Shown here piece after piece: positions 1-6,709 of a DNA stretch of 9,789 nucleotides. Where the stretch lies: assembly GCA_900754955.1 (NCBI GenBank), contig CAAEEV010000028.1:1-9789 (forward strand). Reading direction: 5' to 3'. The position numbers and the translations under genes were made by a program. Origin of the DNA: Eggerthellaceae bacterium. Lineage in GTDB: Bacteria; Actinomycetota; Coriobacteriia; Coriobacteriales; Eggerthellaceae. The notes beneath the pieces were generated by a model that saw only the letters and a list, made by a program, of their open reading frames with translations, ran no database searches and was not told the DNA's origin. How positions within the stretch are numbered: position 1 is the first letter of the stretch; the number at the start of each line of letters is the position of its first letter.

Positions 1-33
1 GCGGTGCGCGATCGCGCGGGCGGCGTGCTGTGA
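1..33 (+). CDS. possible C-terminal tail of an upstream gene
   Basis: Frame 1 is open from the window edge and ends in TGA at 31-33, giving the peptide AVRDRAGGVL. Nine of its ten sense codons end in G or C, as in the real genes of this window. Ten residues are too few to recognise a family, so this is only a plausible gene end. It could equally be chance, since GC-rich DNA has few stops. Frame 2 stays open longer (to 268), but its translation is arginine- and cysteine-rich and looks like noise. Confidence 0.3.
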   Translation, partial: AVRDRAGGVL

Positions 34-172
34 CGGACTGCTGGCCCGCATACGCTTGCGGGTGAACGAGCGGCTCGCGTGCCGCGCGCGATCGCGGATG
101 CGCTGTGGCGGCAAGGTAGCGCTGCTGCACGCTGGGCGCGATTGGCGGGCGCTTCGGGACGTGTTGTTGGTA

Positions 173-247
173 CTCGTGTCGCACGCTGGCAGCTCACGGT
201 TGGAATCGGCTCGTGCCGCACACTGGCAGTTCACGACTGGAAGTCGG
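173..247. repeat. two-copy imperfect tandem repeat, 37-38 bp unit
   Basis: Unit one (173-209) and unit two (210-247) both run CTCGTG..CGCAC.CTGGCAG.TCACG..TGGAA.TCGG. They differ at a few positions, and the second carries one extra G. A third CTCGTT begins at 248 and then diverges. The repeat lies just upstream of the DUF523 gene. Two degenerate adjacent copies suggest local duplication. No function can be read from it. Bases 34-172 show nothing else I can support. Confidence 0.6.
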
Positions 248-301
248 CTCGTTCCCATGCGGGGTTAGCCGTTCGAGCAGGATGAAAACGAAGGAGACGC
301 T

Positions 302-754
302 ATGAACATCGCGGTGAGTGCCTGTTTGCTTGGCGTGCCGTGCCGCTTCGACGGCGAGGCGCGGCCCTGCGCGGCGGTGCAGAGGCTTCGTGTAAGCGGG
401 GAGCATACGGTGGTGCCCATCTGCCCCGAGTCGGGGGCGGGTCTGCCCATTCCGCGCTCACCGAACGAGGTCGTGGCCGGGGCGGCGGAGCTGCGCGTGA
501 TCGATGCCGACGGCGCCGACAACACGGCGGCGTTCGTGCAGGGGGCGCAGCGGGCGCTCGAGCGCGCGCTCGGCGCAGGCTGCACGCATGCGATCCTCAA
601 GGCGAAGAGCCCCTCGTGCGGCAGCGGCCGCATCTACGACGGTACGTTCACGGGCACGCTCGTCGACGGCTGGGGCGTGGCGGCGCGGATGTTCCACGAC
701 GCGGGCATCAAGGTGATCGACGAGGTGACGTTTGAGCGGGAGGGGCTTCAGTAG
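302..754 (+). CDS. DUF523 / TudS-like [4Fe-4S] protein
   Basis: This 150-residue protein has the full layout of the DUF523 family: SACLLGVPCRFDG near the N-terminus (residues 6-18), a PxCPE..xGLPIPR segment (39-52), and KSPSCGSGRIYDGTF (102-116). Members are usually about 150 residues, so it looks complete. Part of the family has been characterised as TudS thiouracil desulfurase, where three conserved cysteines hold a [4Fe-4S] cluster that removes sulfur from 2-thiouracil. Cys8, Cys41 and Cys106 sit in the three conserved blocks here and are my candidates for the ligands; Cys14, Cys23 and Cys94 are extra. Whether this member desulfurates a thiobase is inference, as many DUF523 proteins are untested. 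No signal peptide or membrane segment is visible, so it is probably cytoplasmic. The ATG at 302 has a good ribosome site, AAGGAGA at 291-297. The gene stands alone, with non-coding DNA on both sides, and has no obvious functional link to helD. Confidence 0.88.
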   Translation: MNIAVSACLLGVPCRFDGEARPCAAVQRLRVSGEHTVVPICPESGAGLPIPRSPNEVVAGAAELRVIDADGADNTAAFVQGAQRALERALGAGCTHAILKAKSPSCGSGRIYDGTFTGTLVDGWGVAARMFHDAGIKVIDEVTFEREGLQ

Positions 755-757
755 GAG

Positions 758-793
758 AGCCGGGGCGAAGCGGGCCCGCCGCGTTTCCCGGCT
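758..793 (+). terminator. weak hairpin after the DUF523 gene
   Basis: Four bases past the stop, AGCCGGG (758-764) can pair with CCCGGCT (787-793), and the loop contains the palindrome GCGGGCCCGC (770-779). There is no following T run, so intrinsic termination is doubtful. It is the only hairpin near the gene end. Confidence 0.3.
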
Positions 794-882
794 TCCCGTC
801 TCGACGTCCAAGAAACGGGGGAGGCTCGTGCTCGCCACCTCTCTCTGTGCCGTTTCGGACACGTAGCGAGATTATTCTTCCA

Positions 883-1056
883 TTTTTTCACCGAAGTATG
901 TGGGACACGGCATGTTGGAACGTCTGCGGGTGCCAGCGGGCCGTGGAGCAACGTGCGGTGATTCTCAAAACGCCTGTTCAAGATAGGTGGGTATTGTAAG
1001 GTGTCGCAACGTGTATCTGCCCTATGCGTTGCCAGGCGGATACTTCGGTGAAAAAA
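883..1056. repeat. 17-bp perfect inverted repeat bounding a 174-bp segment
   Basis: TTTTTTCACCGAAGTAT at 883-899 is the exact reverse complement of ATACTTCGGTGAAAAAA at 1040-1056, leaving 140 bp between. A smaller pair lies inside the right side: GCAACG (1006-1011) with CGTTGC (1027-1032). The segment has no ORF of its own. Terminal inverted repeats around a short, non-coding, AT-richer segment fit a MITE-like element or a dispersed intergenic repeat, but I could not see a convincing target-site duplication next to it. The arms could also fold as a long-range RNA stem. Confidence 0.6.
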
Positions 1057-1078
1057 CTGCATTTTTCTGAAATAAGGC

Positions 1079-1132
1079 GTACGCCGATGCGAAGGGAAGA
1101 TTTGAGTACGCCGATGCGGTGGGAGGGCTTGA
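1079..1132. repeat. two-copy 27-bp tandem repeat
   Basis: Copies at 1079-1105 and 1106-1132 share the exact 13-mer GTACGCCGATGCG and 22 of 27 positions overall, both ending TTGA. The repeat lies directly right of the 883-1056 inverted repeat and upstream of the candidate helD promoter. It could be a regulatory site array or simply a duplicated stretch. Confidence 0.65.
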
Positions 1133-1141
1133 CGCGGCAGA

Positions 1142-1169
1142 TTGTCCCTTTCTTACTAACAATTATACC
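1142..1169 (+). promoter_or_regulatory. candidate promoter for helD
   Basis: TTGTCC (1142-1147) is followed after 16 bp by TATACC (1164-1169), a fair match to a vegetative -35/-10 pair, in the most AT-rich patch upstream of helD. It would give a leader of roughly 130 bases. This is a motif match only. Confidence 0.4.
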
Positions 1170-1266
1170 GCCGCGCGGCATCTCTGGAGTGCGCCCAGGG
1201 CACCTTACCTGCAAAGCTCCAACCAAACCCGACTGAAAGCACACAGCACGACGGCTTGTCGCACGG

Positions 1267-1272
1267 TACAAT
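1267..1272 (+). promoter_or_regulatory. -10-like box close to helD
   Basis: TACAAT lies 37 bp before the helD start codon. I see no -35 at the usual distance and no TGn extension, so it is a weaker candidate than the pair at 1142-1169. The same hexamer appears before the NhaC-family gene (4223-4228). Confidence 0.3.
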
Positions 1273-1308
1273 TCCCTAGGAAAAAACGACCCTGACGAGG
1301 GGAGCCCC

Positions 1309-3513
1309 ATGGATACCGCACGCGACTTCGAAACAGAGCAGATGCAGACGACGAACGCACCCGAAGCGGACGCCGCGCCGTTTTCCGCCGACGACCCCGT
1401 GTTCGCCGCCGAGCAGGAGCACCTGAGCGCCACGTGGGACACGCTCAAGGGCATGCACGACGCGCTCGCGCACGAGATCGCACGCGTCGAGGCGGAGGCC
1501 GCCGAGGACAAGAAGAACATGGCCGACGAGGTGACGCACAACTTCGCGAGCATCGAGGAAGCCCAGGAAACCTACGTCGAGTACTCGTCGGTCAACCGCG
1601 TGATCGACGGCTACAACATCGAACAGGGCGCGCTTGAGCGCAAGTTCTCCGACGTGAGCCTGCTGCTCAACCAGCCCTACTTCGCCAAGATCGCCCTGCA
1701 GTTCAAGCCGGGCGCCGAGCCCAAAGAGCTCTACATCGGCGTGGTGGGCATCTCCGACGACTCATACCGCCGCATGGTGGTCGACTGGCGCTCGCCGGTG
1801 GCCGAGGTGTACTACAACCAGGACTCGGGCGCCACCTCGTACGTGGCGAACGGGCGCACCATCAACGTCGACCTCAAGCTGCGCCGCCAGTTCGACATCG
1901 CGCGCAACACGCTCAACGCCTACTTCGACACCACGGTTGCCATCCAGGACGAGCTGCTGCTCGCGTCGCTGTCGAAGCAACGCAGCGCGCACATGCGCGA
2001 CATCACCGCGACCATCCAGAAGGAGCAGAACGTCGTCATCCGCCATGAGGACGTGCCGGCGCTGCTCGTGTCGGGCATCGCGGGCAGCGGCAAGACCTCG
2101 GTGCTGCTCCAGCGCATCGCGTATCTGCTCTACCAGCGCCGCGACGACCTCGACCCGCGCGACGTGTTCCTCATCACGCCGAACCCGGTGTTTCGCAGCT
2201 ACATCTCCAACGTGCTCCCCGGCATGGGCGAGCGCAATCCCGACATCCTCACGTGGGACGACTTCGCGCGCTTCATGTTGCCCGAGGGCCGCGGCCACGG
2301 CGGCGAAATCGTGCCGCTCGACACGCTGCGCCGCATCGACGCCGGCATCGCCGGCCTCGAGCTCGACCCCGCCGACTTCCGCGATGTGAAGGTGGACGGC
2401 ACCGTGCTCGTGTCGGCGAACCAGATCCGCCAGATCTCCGCGCGCTACGAGCGCATTCCCGCCGGCCCGCACCGCATCACGCTCATGCGCGAGAAGATCA
2501 TGGGACGCCTCGAGGCGCGCATCGCGCAGCTCGCCTCGCGCGAGGACATGCAGAACGAGGTGTACGCGCTGAGCATCGAGGAGCAGCTGCGCATCTTCGG
2601 CGAGCTCGCCGAGCCGCAGAACGAGCAGGAGGAGCGCGATTTCGCGCTGCGCTACCTGAAAGACCGTTTCGCCGCGGCCTACATGATGGTCGAGCGCGAC
2701 GAGTGGCTGCGCATCGACCGCATCGGCGTGCGCCTGCTCGGGGGCGACGGCATCGAGTCGGTCACGTGGATGTACCTCAAGGTCGCGCTGACCGGCTGCG
2801 GCAACGGGCGGGCGCGCTACGTGATGATCGACGAGGTGCAGAACTACACCGAGGCGCAGATCGCCGTGCTCGCGCGTTACTTCCGCCGCGCCCATCTGCT
2901 GCTGCTCGGCGACGAGAACCAGGCGATCAAGCCGGGGACGGCATCGTTTGCGCAGGTGCGCGCCTTGCTCGAGGAGCTGCGCGGTAGCGTGGAGACGTGC
3001 AGTCTCATGACGAGCTACCGCTCGACGCCCGCCATCACCGAGCTGTTCGCGCGGCTCGCGCGCTCGGAGGACGCGCTGCGCATCTCGTCGGTGCGCCGCG
3101 AGCAGGATGCGCCGATCATCGCCGCCTACGAAGACGACGCCGCCTACGCGCAGGCGCTGCGCGACGCCGTGGCCGCCGCGCGCGCGACCGACGGGCTTGC
3201 GGCGGTCATCGCGCCGTGGAAGCGCGAGGCGAAGCGCGTGGTCGAGCTGCTCGGCGACGACGCGCCGCAGCTCGTGGACGACCGCACGCTGATGCCCGAG
3301 AGCGGCATCGTGCTCATGACGCTCGACCAGGCCCAGGGCCTCGAGTTCGATTACGTGGTGGTGCCCGATGCGAGCGCGCGGCTGTTCCCCGCCGACGACG
3401 AGGTGGCGCGTCACCGCCTGTACACGACGATCTCGCGCGCCACGCGGCACATCGCGATCCTTGCGTACGGCAAGCTCACGACGCTGCTCGACGGCGCGAA
3501 CGCGGAGGCGTAG
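1309..3513 (+). CDS. helD: HelD-type superfamily 1 helicase-like RNA polymerase recycling ATPase
   Basis: This 734-residue protein matches the usual size of HelD proteins (about 700-780). HelD binds RNA polymerase and uses ATP to strip it from stalled or inactive complexes; some actinobacterial members (HelR) also protect against rifamycins. Visible parts are a charged, probably coiled-coil N-terminal arm (about residues 25-110, rich in E/A/K), the HelD-typical DWRSPVAEVYYN block (159-170), Walker A GIAGSGKT (256-263, Lys262), Walker B MIDE (506-509), GDENQ (534-538), the SYRST motif (569-573), QGLEFD (676-681) and LYTTISRAT (704-712) near the C-terminus. All core motor motifs look intact. 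The N-terminal arm and DWRSPV block argue for HelD rather than UvrD, Rep or PcrA. GAGGGGAG at about 1297-1304 supports the ATG at 1309. It appears monocistronic, with a long promoter region before it and a convergent gene after it. Whether it confers rifamycin resistance cannot be told from sequence alone. Confidence 0.9.
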   Translation: MDTARDFETEQMQTTNAPEADAAPFSADDPVFAAEQEHLSATWDTLKGMHDALAHEIARVEAEAAEDKKNMADEVTHNFASIEEAQETYVEYSSVNRVIDGYNIEQGALERKFSDVSLLLNQPYFAKIALQFKPGAEPKELYIGVVGISDDSYRRMVVDWRSPVAEVYYNQDSGATSYVANGRTINVDLKLRRQFDIARNTLNAYFDTTVAIQDELLLASLSKQRSAHMRDITATIQKEQNVVIRHEDVPALLVSGIAGSGKTSVLLQRIAYLLYQRRDDLDPRDVFLITPNPVFRSYISNVLPGMGERNPDILTWDDFARFMLPEGRGHGGEIVPLDTLRRIDAGIAGLELDPADFRDVKVDGTVLVSANQIRQISARYERIPAGPHRITLMREKIMGRLEARIAQLASREDMQNEVYALSIEEQLRIFGELAEPQNEQEERDFALRYLKDRFAAAYMMVERDEWLRIDRIGVRLLGGDGIESVTWMYLKVALTGCGNGRARYVMIDEVQNYTEAQIAVLARYFRRAHLLLLGDENQAIKPGTASFAQVRALLEELRGSVETCSLMTSYRSTPAITELFARLARSEDALRISSVRREQDAPIIAAYEDDAAYAQALRDAVAAARATDGLAAVIAPWKREAKRVVELLGDDAPQLVDDRTLMPESGIVLMTLDQAQGLEFDYVVVPDASARLFPADDEVARHRLYTTISRATRHIAILAYGKLTTLLDGANAEA

Positions 3514-3595
3514 AGCAGCCGCGCGACGGAAGCGGCCGCGCGTGCGCGTGGGCGTGCGCTGGCTGACGGCGGTGAAGAGCACCTCGAGAAAATCG

Positions 3596-3645
3596 GCTGC
3601 ACGTGCGTGCGAGCGTGCAGCTGGGGCGCCGCTGGGACGCGGCGC
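3596..3645. terminator. two GC hairpins between convergent helD and PAP2 genes
   Basis: GCTGCACG (3596-3603) pairs with CGTGCAGC (3614-3621) around a 10-base loop. Immediately after, GCGCCGC (3626-3632) pairs with GCGGCGC (3639-3645) around a 6-base loop. Both are perfect and lie between two genes that end toward each other, so they could stop transcription from either side. Neither is followed by a T run on either strand, so classic intrinsic termination is not shown. The rest of 3514-3652 shows nothing further. Confidence 0.4.
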
Positions 3646-3652
3646 AGCATCG

Positions 3653-4153
3653 CTACCAGGGAACAACAAGATACCCGACGACGGCGGCAAGCGCGGCGAA
3701 GGCGGCGCCCGCGACCACATCGCGCGGGAAGTGCACGCCGCCGAGCACGCGCACGCACGCCATGGCGGCGCTCGCGACCGCGAGCACGGCGCCGACGGCC
3801 GGCTGCCACACCGCCCAGGTGAGGGCGATCATGAACATCGAGAACGTATGGCGGCTCGGGAACGACTTGCCGTGCGTGTCCTTCGCGATGAGCGGCTCGA
3901 TGGCGAGCGCTTCGTAGGGGCGCGGCGCGTTGACGGCGCGGCGGAAGAGGCTCAGTGCGACGAACGCGACCGCCGGCACCACGATGCAGCGCACGATGAG
4001 CGTGCGGTCGAAAGCGGCGAGCAGCGCGATGAGCAGCGGGTAGAGCACGTAGCCGGCGACGGTGAGCGCCCTGTTGGCGGCGACGACGGCGTGCGTGAGG
4101 CGGGGGCGTGCGCGCAGCGGCGCCGTCCATCGTGCGTACTGCTCCTCGGTCAT
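3653..4153 (-). CDS. PAP2-family membrane phosphatase
   Basis: This 166-residue integral membrane protein carries the three PAP2 signature blocks: RRAVNAPRP (71-79), PSRH (99-102) and VRVLGGVHFPRD (134-145), with His102, Arg135, His141 and Asp145 as the expected phosphate-binding and catalytic residues. In block one the usual lysine is Arg71, and in block three the usual serine before Arg135 is Val134; both are conservative departures. Hydrophobic segments near 29-48, 52-70, 104-130 and 146-166 suggest about four to five membrane passes. Related enzymes dephosphorylate undecaprenyl diphosphate, phosphatidate or similar lipid phosphates on the outer face of the membrane. The substrate here cannot be assigned, though the small size would suit an undecaprenyl-diphosphate phosphatase or PgpB-like role. 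AAGGGAG (complement of 4158-4164) precedes the ATG. It is divergent from the NhaC-family gene and convergent with helD, so it is probably transcribed alone. Confidence 0.88.
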   Translation of the reverse strand: MTEEQYARWTAPLRARPRLTHAVVAANRALTVAGYVLYPLLIALLAAFDRTLIVRCIVVPAVAFVALSLFRRAVNAPRPYEALAIEPLIAKDTHGKSFPSRHTFSMFMIALTWAVWQPAVGAVLAVASAAMACVRVLGGVHFPRDVVAGAAFAALAAVVGYLVVPW

Positions 4154-4222
4154 GCGGCTCCCTTCGAACTCCTTCAGCTTCCATTATGGGCCAAATCTCC
4201 TGATCGCGGGCGAAAAGAGGGA

Positions 4223-4228
4223 TACAAT
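4223..4228 (+). promoter_or_regulatory. candidate -10 box for the NhaC-family gene
   Basis: TACAAT sits in the only AT-rich patch between the divergent PAP2 and NhaC-family genes. No good -35 lies 16-18 bp upstream. A TTGACT at 4242-4247 is downstream of it and does not pair with a -10. If it is used, transcription would begin near 4235 and the 4252-4287 hairpin would be in the leader RNA. For PAP2, a CATAAT on the minus strand (4183-4188) is the best -10 I see, also without a clear -35. Confidence 0.4.
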
Positions 4229-4251
4229 AGGCAAACTATGGTTGACTGACC

Positions 4252-4287
4252 TGCATGCGCGGGGCGCCCGAGCGCCCGCGCATGGCA
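4252..4287 (+). promoter_or_regulatory. strong hairpin in the leader of the NhaC-family gene
   Basis: CATGCGCG plus GGGCGC (4254-4267) folds against GCGCCCGCGCATG (4272-4284) as 13 base pairs with a single bulged G and a four-base CCGA loop. Two more pairs are possible outside a second bulge (4252-4253 with 4286-4287). It ends 14 bases before the GGAGG ribosome site at 4301. There is no T run after it, so it is more likely a leader structure than a terminator. It could also be a DNA inverted repeat read by a regulator. Confidence 0.55.
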
Positions 4288-4310
4288 CGGTGTTCGTTCG
4301 GGAGGATATT

Positions 4311-5732
4311 GTGAACGAAGAGAACAACGCGGCGCGCGACGCCGCAGGTGCCAGCGCGCCGGAGGGAAGCGCCGCACCGCACGCCCAGGAGCGTCCGCGT
4401 GGCAACGTGGCGGCGCTGCTGCCGATCGGCGTGTTCCTCGTGCTCTACCTGGGACTCGGCGTCCTGTTCGAGTACGCGCTCGCCATCCCCATGGGCTTCT
4501 ACAGCATCCCCATCGTGGTGGTGTTCCTCGTGGCGCTGCTCGTGGCGTGCGCGCAGAACCGCAAGCTGCCCTTCGACGACAAGCTCGTGCTCATGGGGCA
4601 GGGCATGGGCGACAAGACCATCGTCACCATGATCCTCATCTTCATGGCGGCGGGCGTGTTCGTGGGCACGGTGGGACGCGACAGCGCGGAGAGCGTCGCG
4701 TACCTGCTGCTGTCGGTGTTTCCCACGCAGTCGGCGGTGGCGGTGCTGTTCATCGTGAGCTGCTTCGTGTCCATCTCGATGGGCACCTCGGTGGGAACCA
4801 TCACGCTCATCACGCCCATCGCCGTGGCGGTGTCGGCGGCTTCGGGCTTCGATCTGCCCATCTGCGTGGCGTCGGTCGTCGGCGGCGCGATGTTCGGCGA
4901 CAACCTCTCGTTCATATCCGACACGACGATCGCGGCGTGCCAAGGCCAAGGATGCGCGATGCAGGACAAGTTCAAGGAGAACTTCAAGATCGCGCTGCCG
5001 GCGGCCATCGTCACGGTGATCGTGATTCTCGCGCTGTCGTTCAACACGCCGCTCAACGGCAGCGTGCAGCATGAGTACGACCTCATCCAGCTCATCCCGT
5101 ACGTGATCGTGCTCGTGGGTGGCATCGTGGGCGTGAACGTGTTCGTGGTGCTGCTGCTCGGCATCGTATCGGGCTCGATCATCATGGTGGCGACGGGCGC
5201 CACGGCCCCCACCGACCTGCTCGCCAACATGGGTTCGGGTGCGGCCGGCATGTTCGAGACGACGATGGTGGCGCTGCTCGTGTCGGCCATCGGCGCGCTC
5301 ATCCGCGAGTACGGCGGCTTCACGGCGCTGCTCAACGGCATCCGCAGCCTGTTCAAGAGCCGCAAGGGCGGTCAGCTCGGCATGGGCCTGCTCGTGGGCG
5401 CGATGGACGTTGCGACGGCGAACAACACGGTGGCCATCGTGATGGCGAACCCCATCGCCTCCGACATGGCGAAGTACTACGGGGTGTCGAAGCGCAAGAC
5501 GGCGTCGCTGCTCGACACGTTCTCCTGCGTGTTCCAGGGCATCATTCCCTACGGTGCGCAGATGCTCGTGGCCATTTCGGCCGCAACCGAGCTCGGGTAT
5601 GCGGTCTCGGCGTTCGAGATCATTCCGTTTCTGTTCTACCCGTTCTTGTTGCTGCTGAGCTCGCTCGTGTTCATCTTCCTCATTCCCGACAAGCGCAGCA
5701 TGGCGCTCGAGCCCGAGGGCGACGTGAAGTAG
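4311..5732 (+). CDS. NhaC-family secondary transporter (Na+/H+ antiporter-like)
   Basis: I choose the GTG at 4311 because GGAGG (4301-4305) lies five bases before it. The frame stays open back to an ATG at 4062, but that part runs over the PAP2 gene and its promoter and is not protein-like. The result is 473 residues: a polar, Ala/Glu-rich tail of about 30 residues, then roughly 11 hydrophobic segments. The sequence MFGDNLSFISDTT (GD at 196-197, SD at 203-204) is the family hallmark, preceded by a Ser/Thr/Gly-rich stretch (SISMGTSVGTITLITPIAVA). A second repeat-like region has MDVATANNTVAIVMANPIA, the matching motif of the other half. NhaC-type proteins swap sodium for protons, or malate or amino acids with ions, across the membrane. 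The exact substrate is not readable here, so I give no symbol. It is likely monocistronic and may have a structured leader. The closing genes converge with only 52 bp between them. Confidence 0.85.
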   Translation: MNEENNAARDAAGASAPEGSAAPHAQERPRGNVAALLPIGVFLVLYLGLGVLFEYALAIPMGFYSIPIVVVFLVALLVACAQNRKLPFDDKLVLMGQGMGDKTIVTMILIFMAAGVFVGTVGRDSAESVAYLLLSVFPTQSAVAVLFIVSCFVSISMGTSVGTITLITPIAVAVSAASGFDLPICVASVVGGAMFGDNLSFISDTTIAACQGQGCAMQDKFKENFKIALPAAIVTVIVILALSFNTPLNGSVQHEYDLIQLIPYVIVLVGGIVGVNVFVVLLLGIVSGSIIMVATGATAPTDLLANMGSGAAGMFETTMVALLVSAIGALIREYGGFTALLNGIRSLFKSRKGGQLGMGLLVGAMDVATANNTVAIVMANPIASDMAKYYGVSKRKTASLLDTFSCVFQGIIPYGAQMLVAISAATELGYAVSAFEIIPFLFYPFLLLLSSLVFIFLIPDKRSMALEPEGDVK

Positions 5733-5770
5733 CGCGCTCGGCGTGCGCGCCTGCGGGGTCCGCGCGTTTT
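5732..5770 (+). terminator. weak terminator-like hairpins after the NhaC-family gene
   Basis: GCGCGC (5732-5737) can pair with GCGCGC (5745-5750). Alternatively CGCGC (5746-5750) pairs with GCGCG (5762-5766), followed directly by TTTT (5767-5770). The second form is the better terminator shape, but the stem is only five pairs. It lies between two convergent genes, where a terminator is expected. Confidence 0.35.
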
Positions 5771-5784
5771 CCGATATCAGTATG

Positions 5785-6648
5785 TCAGTACAGCTCGGGG
5801 CGACGGTGCTTGAACACGGGGGTGGCGGCGCGTGCTTCGCGCACGAAGCTGAGGTCGATCTCGTCCACGACGAGCTCTTCGCCGAAGAAGCTCCCGTTTT
5901 CGTGGATGATGCCGTATGGGTCGACCACGCTGCTGTAGCCGATGTACTTCTTGTCGGCGATGCTCGTGTCGGGCGCATCCACGCGGCTCACGCCCACCAC
6001 GTACATCTCGTTCTCGATGGCGCGTGCCTGCAGCAGCGCGCGCCAGTGCTCGGCTTTGAGCGGGCCCGTCACCCATGCCGCGGGGTTGATGAGGATGTCG
6101 CATCCCGCCACGGCGGCTGCGCGCGCCACCTCGGGGAAGCGCAGGTCGTAGCAGATCGAAAGGCCGATGCGCCCGAACGGCGTCTCGATGGGCTCAAACA
6201 GCGCGTCTCCCGCGCTTACGCGGTCGCTCTCGCGCTTGCCCTGTGCGTCGAACAGGTGGGTCTTGCGGTAGAAGCCGCGGCATACGCCGGAGCTGTCGGT
6301 GATGCGTGCGGTGTTGTACGGCTGGCGCGCGGGGTCCTCGTGCTGTTCGTTCGCCGTGGAGACGATCCACAGCCCATAGCGCGCCGCGATGGCGTCGACC
6401 GCCTGGCAGAACGGTCCGTCGAGCGGCTCTGCCGTGGCGCGGAACTCCTCGGGCGTGCTCTCGAAGGGCGTCATGAGGCATTCGGGGAACACGAGCAGAT
6501 CGCATTCCGCCTCGGCGGCCTCGCGTGCGTAGCGCTCCACGAGGGCGATCACGTCGCCGTCGGCGGGGTGTGCGCACTGGGCGAGCCCGATGGTGCACAC
6601 ATCGCTGTCGGGCCGTGCCGCTGTTTTCGTCGCAGGGGCGTTCTCCAT
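5785..6648 (-). CDS. carbon-nitrogen hydrolase (nitrilase superfamily, Nit-type amidase)
   Basis: The protein has the Glu-Lys-Cys triad of the nitrilase superfamily in standard spacing: FPE (Glu56), YRKTHLF (Lys129) and SICYDLRFPE (Cys166), with a further conserved Glu140 in GKRES. The pattern KTHLFDAQG, then G.GD, then ETPFGRIGLSICYDLRFPE, then PAAW, then HW..LLQARAIEN, is closest to Nit1/Nit2-like omega-amidases and related deaminated-glutathione amidases. These hydrolyse small C-N bonds in the cytoplasm, with cysteine as nucleophile. The exact substrate is inferred only. An ATG 30 bases further upstream (6678) would give 297 residues. I prefer 6648 (287 residues) because AAAGGA sits five or six bases before it, and because the best promoter (-10 TATACT, complement of 6681-6686) would start RNA inside the longer version. 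It is divergent from the phn locus across a 60-bp gap. No metabolic link to phosphonate use is evident. Confidence 0.87.
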   Translation of the reverse strand: MENAPATKTAARPDSDVCTIGLAQCAHPADGDVIALVERYAREAAEAECDLLVFPECLMTPFESTPEEFRATAEPLDGPFCQAVDAIAARYGLWIVSTANEQHEDPARQPYNTARITDSSGVCRGFYRKTHLFDAQGKRESDRVSAGDALFEPIETPFGRIGLSICYDLRFPEVARAAAVAGCDILINPAAWVTGPLKAEHWRALLQARAIENEMYVVGVSRVDAPDTSIADKKYIGYSSVVDPYGIIHENGSFFGEELVVDEIDLSFVREARAATPVFKHRRPELY

Positions 6649-6680
6649 TGCGTTCCTTTCGCTCACGGGTTGGTGCATCC

Positions 6681-6709
6681 AGTATAGAACGCGCGCGCCC
6701 TGCTAGAAT
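6681..6709. promoter_or_regulatory. compact divergent promoters
   Basis: On the minus strand TATACT (complement of 6681-6686) is a good -10 for the hydrolase. On the plus strand TGCTAGAAT (6701-6709) is an extended -10 (TGn plus TAGAAT) that would start RNA near 6716, running into the phnE remnant and the rest of the phn genes. Neither has a clear -35. The two boxes are only about 15 bp apart, so the promoters could interfere or be controlled together. Confidence 0.45.

Larger units (their letters stand above)
755..1308. other. 554-bp gene-free region between DUF523 gene and helD
   Basis: I find no credible gene here on either strand. The open frames that cross it are short, lack ribosome sites and do not show the G/C-ending codon bias of real neighbours. 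By eye, the part from about 865 to 1290 is richer in A and T than the flanking genes. It holds, in order, a 17-bp inverted repeat framing 883-1056, a 27-bp tandem repeat (1079-1132), a possible promoter (1142-1169) and a -10-like box close to helD (1267-1272), each listed separately. Confidence 0.6.

Noticed and set aside
6..96. Repeated GCGCGATCGCG (6-16 and 86-96) as a functional site
   Set aside because: Two copies of a short palindrome are expected by chance in DNA this GC-rich.
1123..1148. Rifamycin-associated element upstream of helD
   Set aside because: GGGCTTG and a distant TTGTCCC give a superficial likeness, but the halves are not a proper inverted repeat and the spacing is wrong compared with the known 19-bp element.
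1762..3720. 652-codon open frame antisense to helD
   Set aside because: It mirrors helD in a GC-rich genome; the translation is His/Arg/Val-rich with no recognisable family, while helD has all its motifs on the other strand.
3368..4249. Plus-strand frame opposite the PAP2 gene
   Set aside because: The PAP2 gene on the minus strand has full catalytic motifs; this frame is an Arg/Ala-rich shadow.
4062..4310. N-terminal extension of the NhaC-family protein from an upstream ATG
   Set aside because: It overlaps the PAP2 gene and promoter region, is not protein-like, and a GGAGG site supports GTG 4311.
4236..5978. 580-codon open frame antisense to the NhaC-family gene
   Set aside because: The translation is a His/Arg/Asp-rich shadow, and it runs over two real genes.
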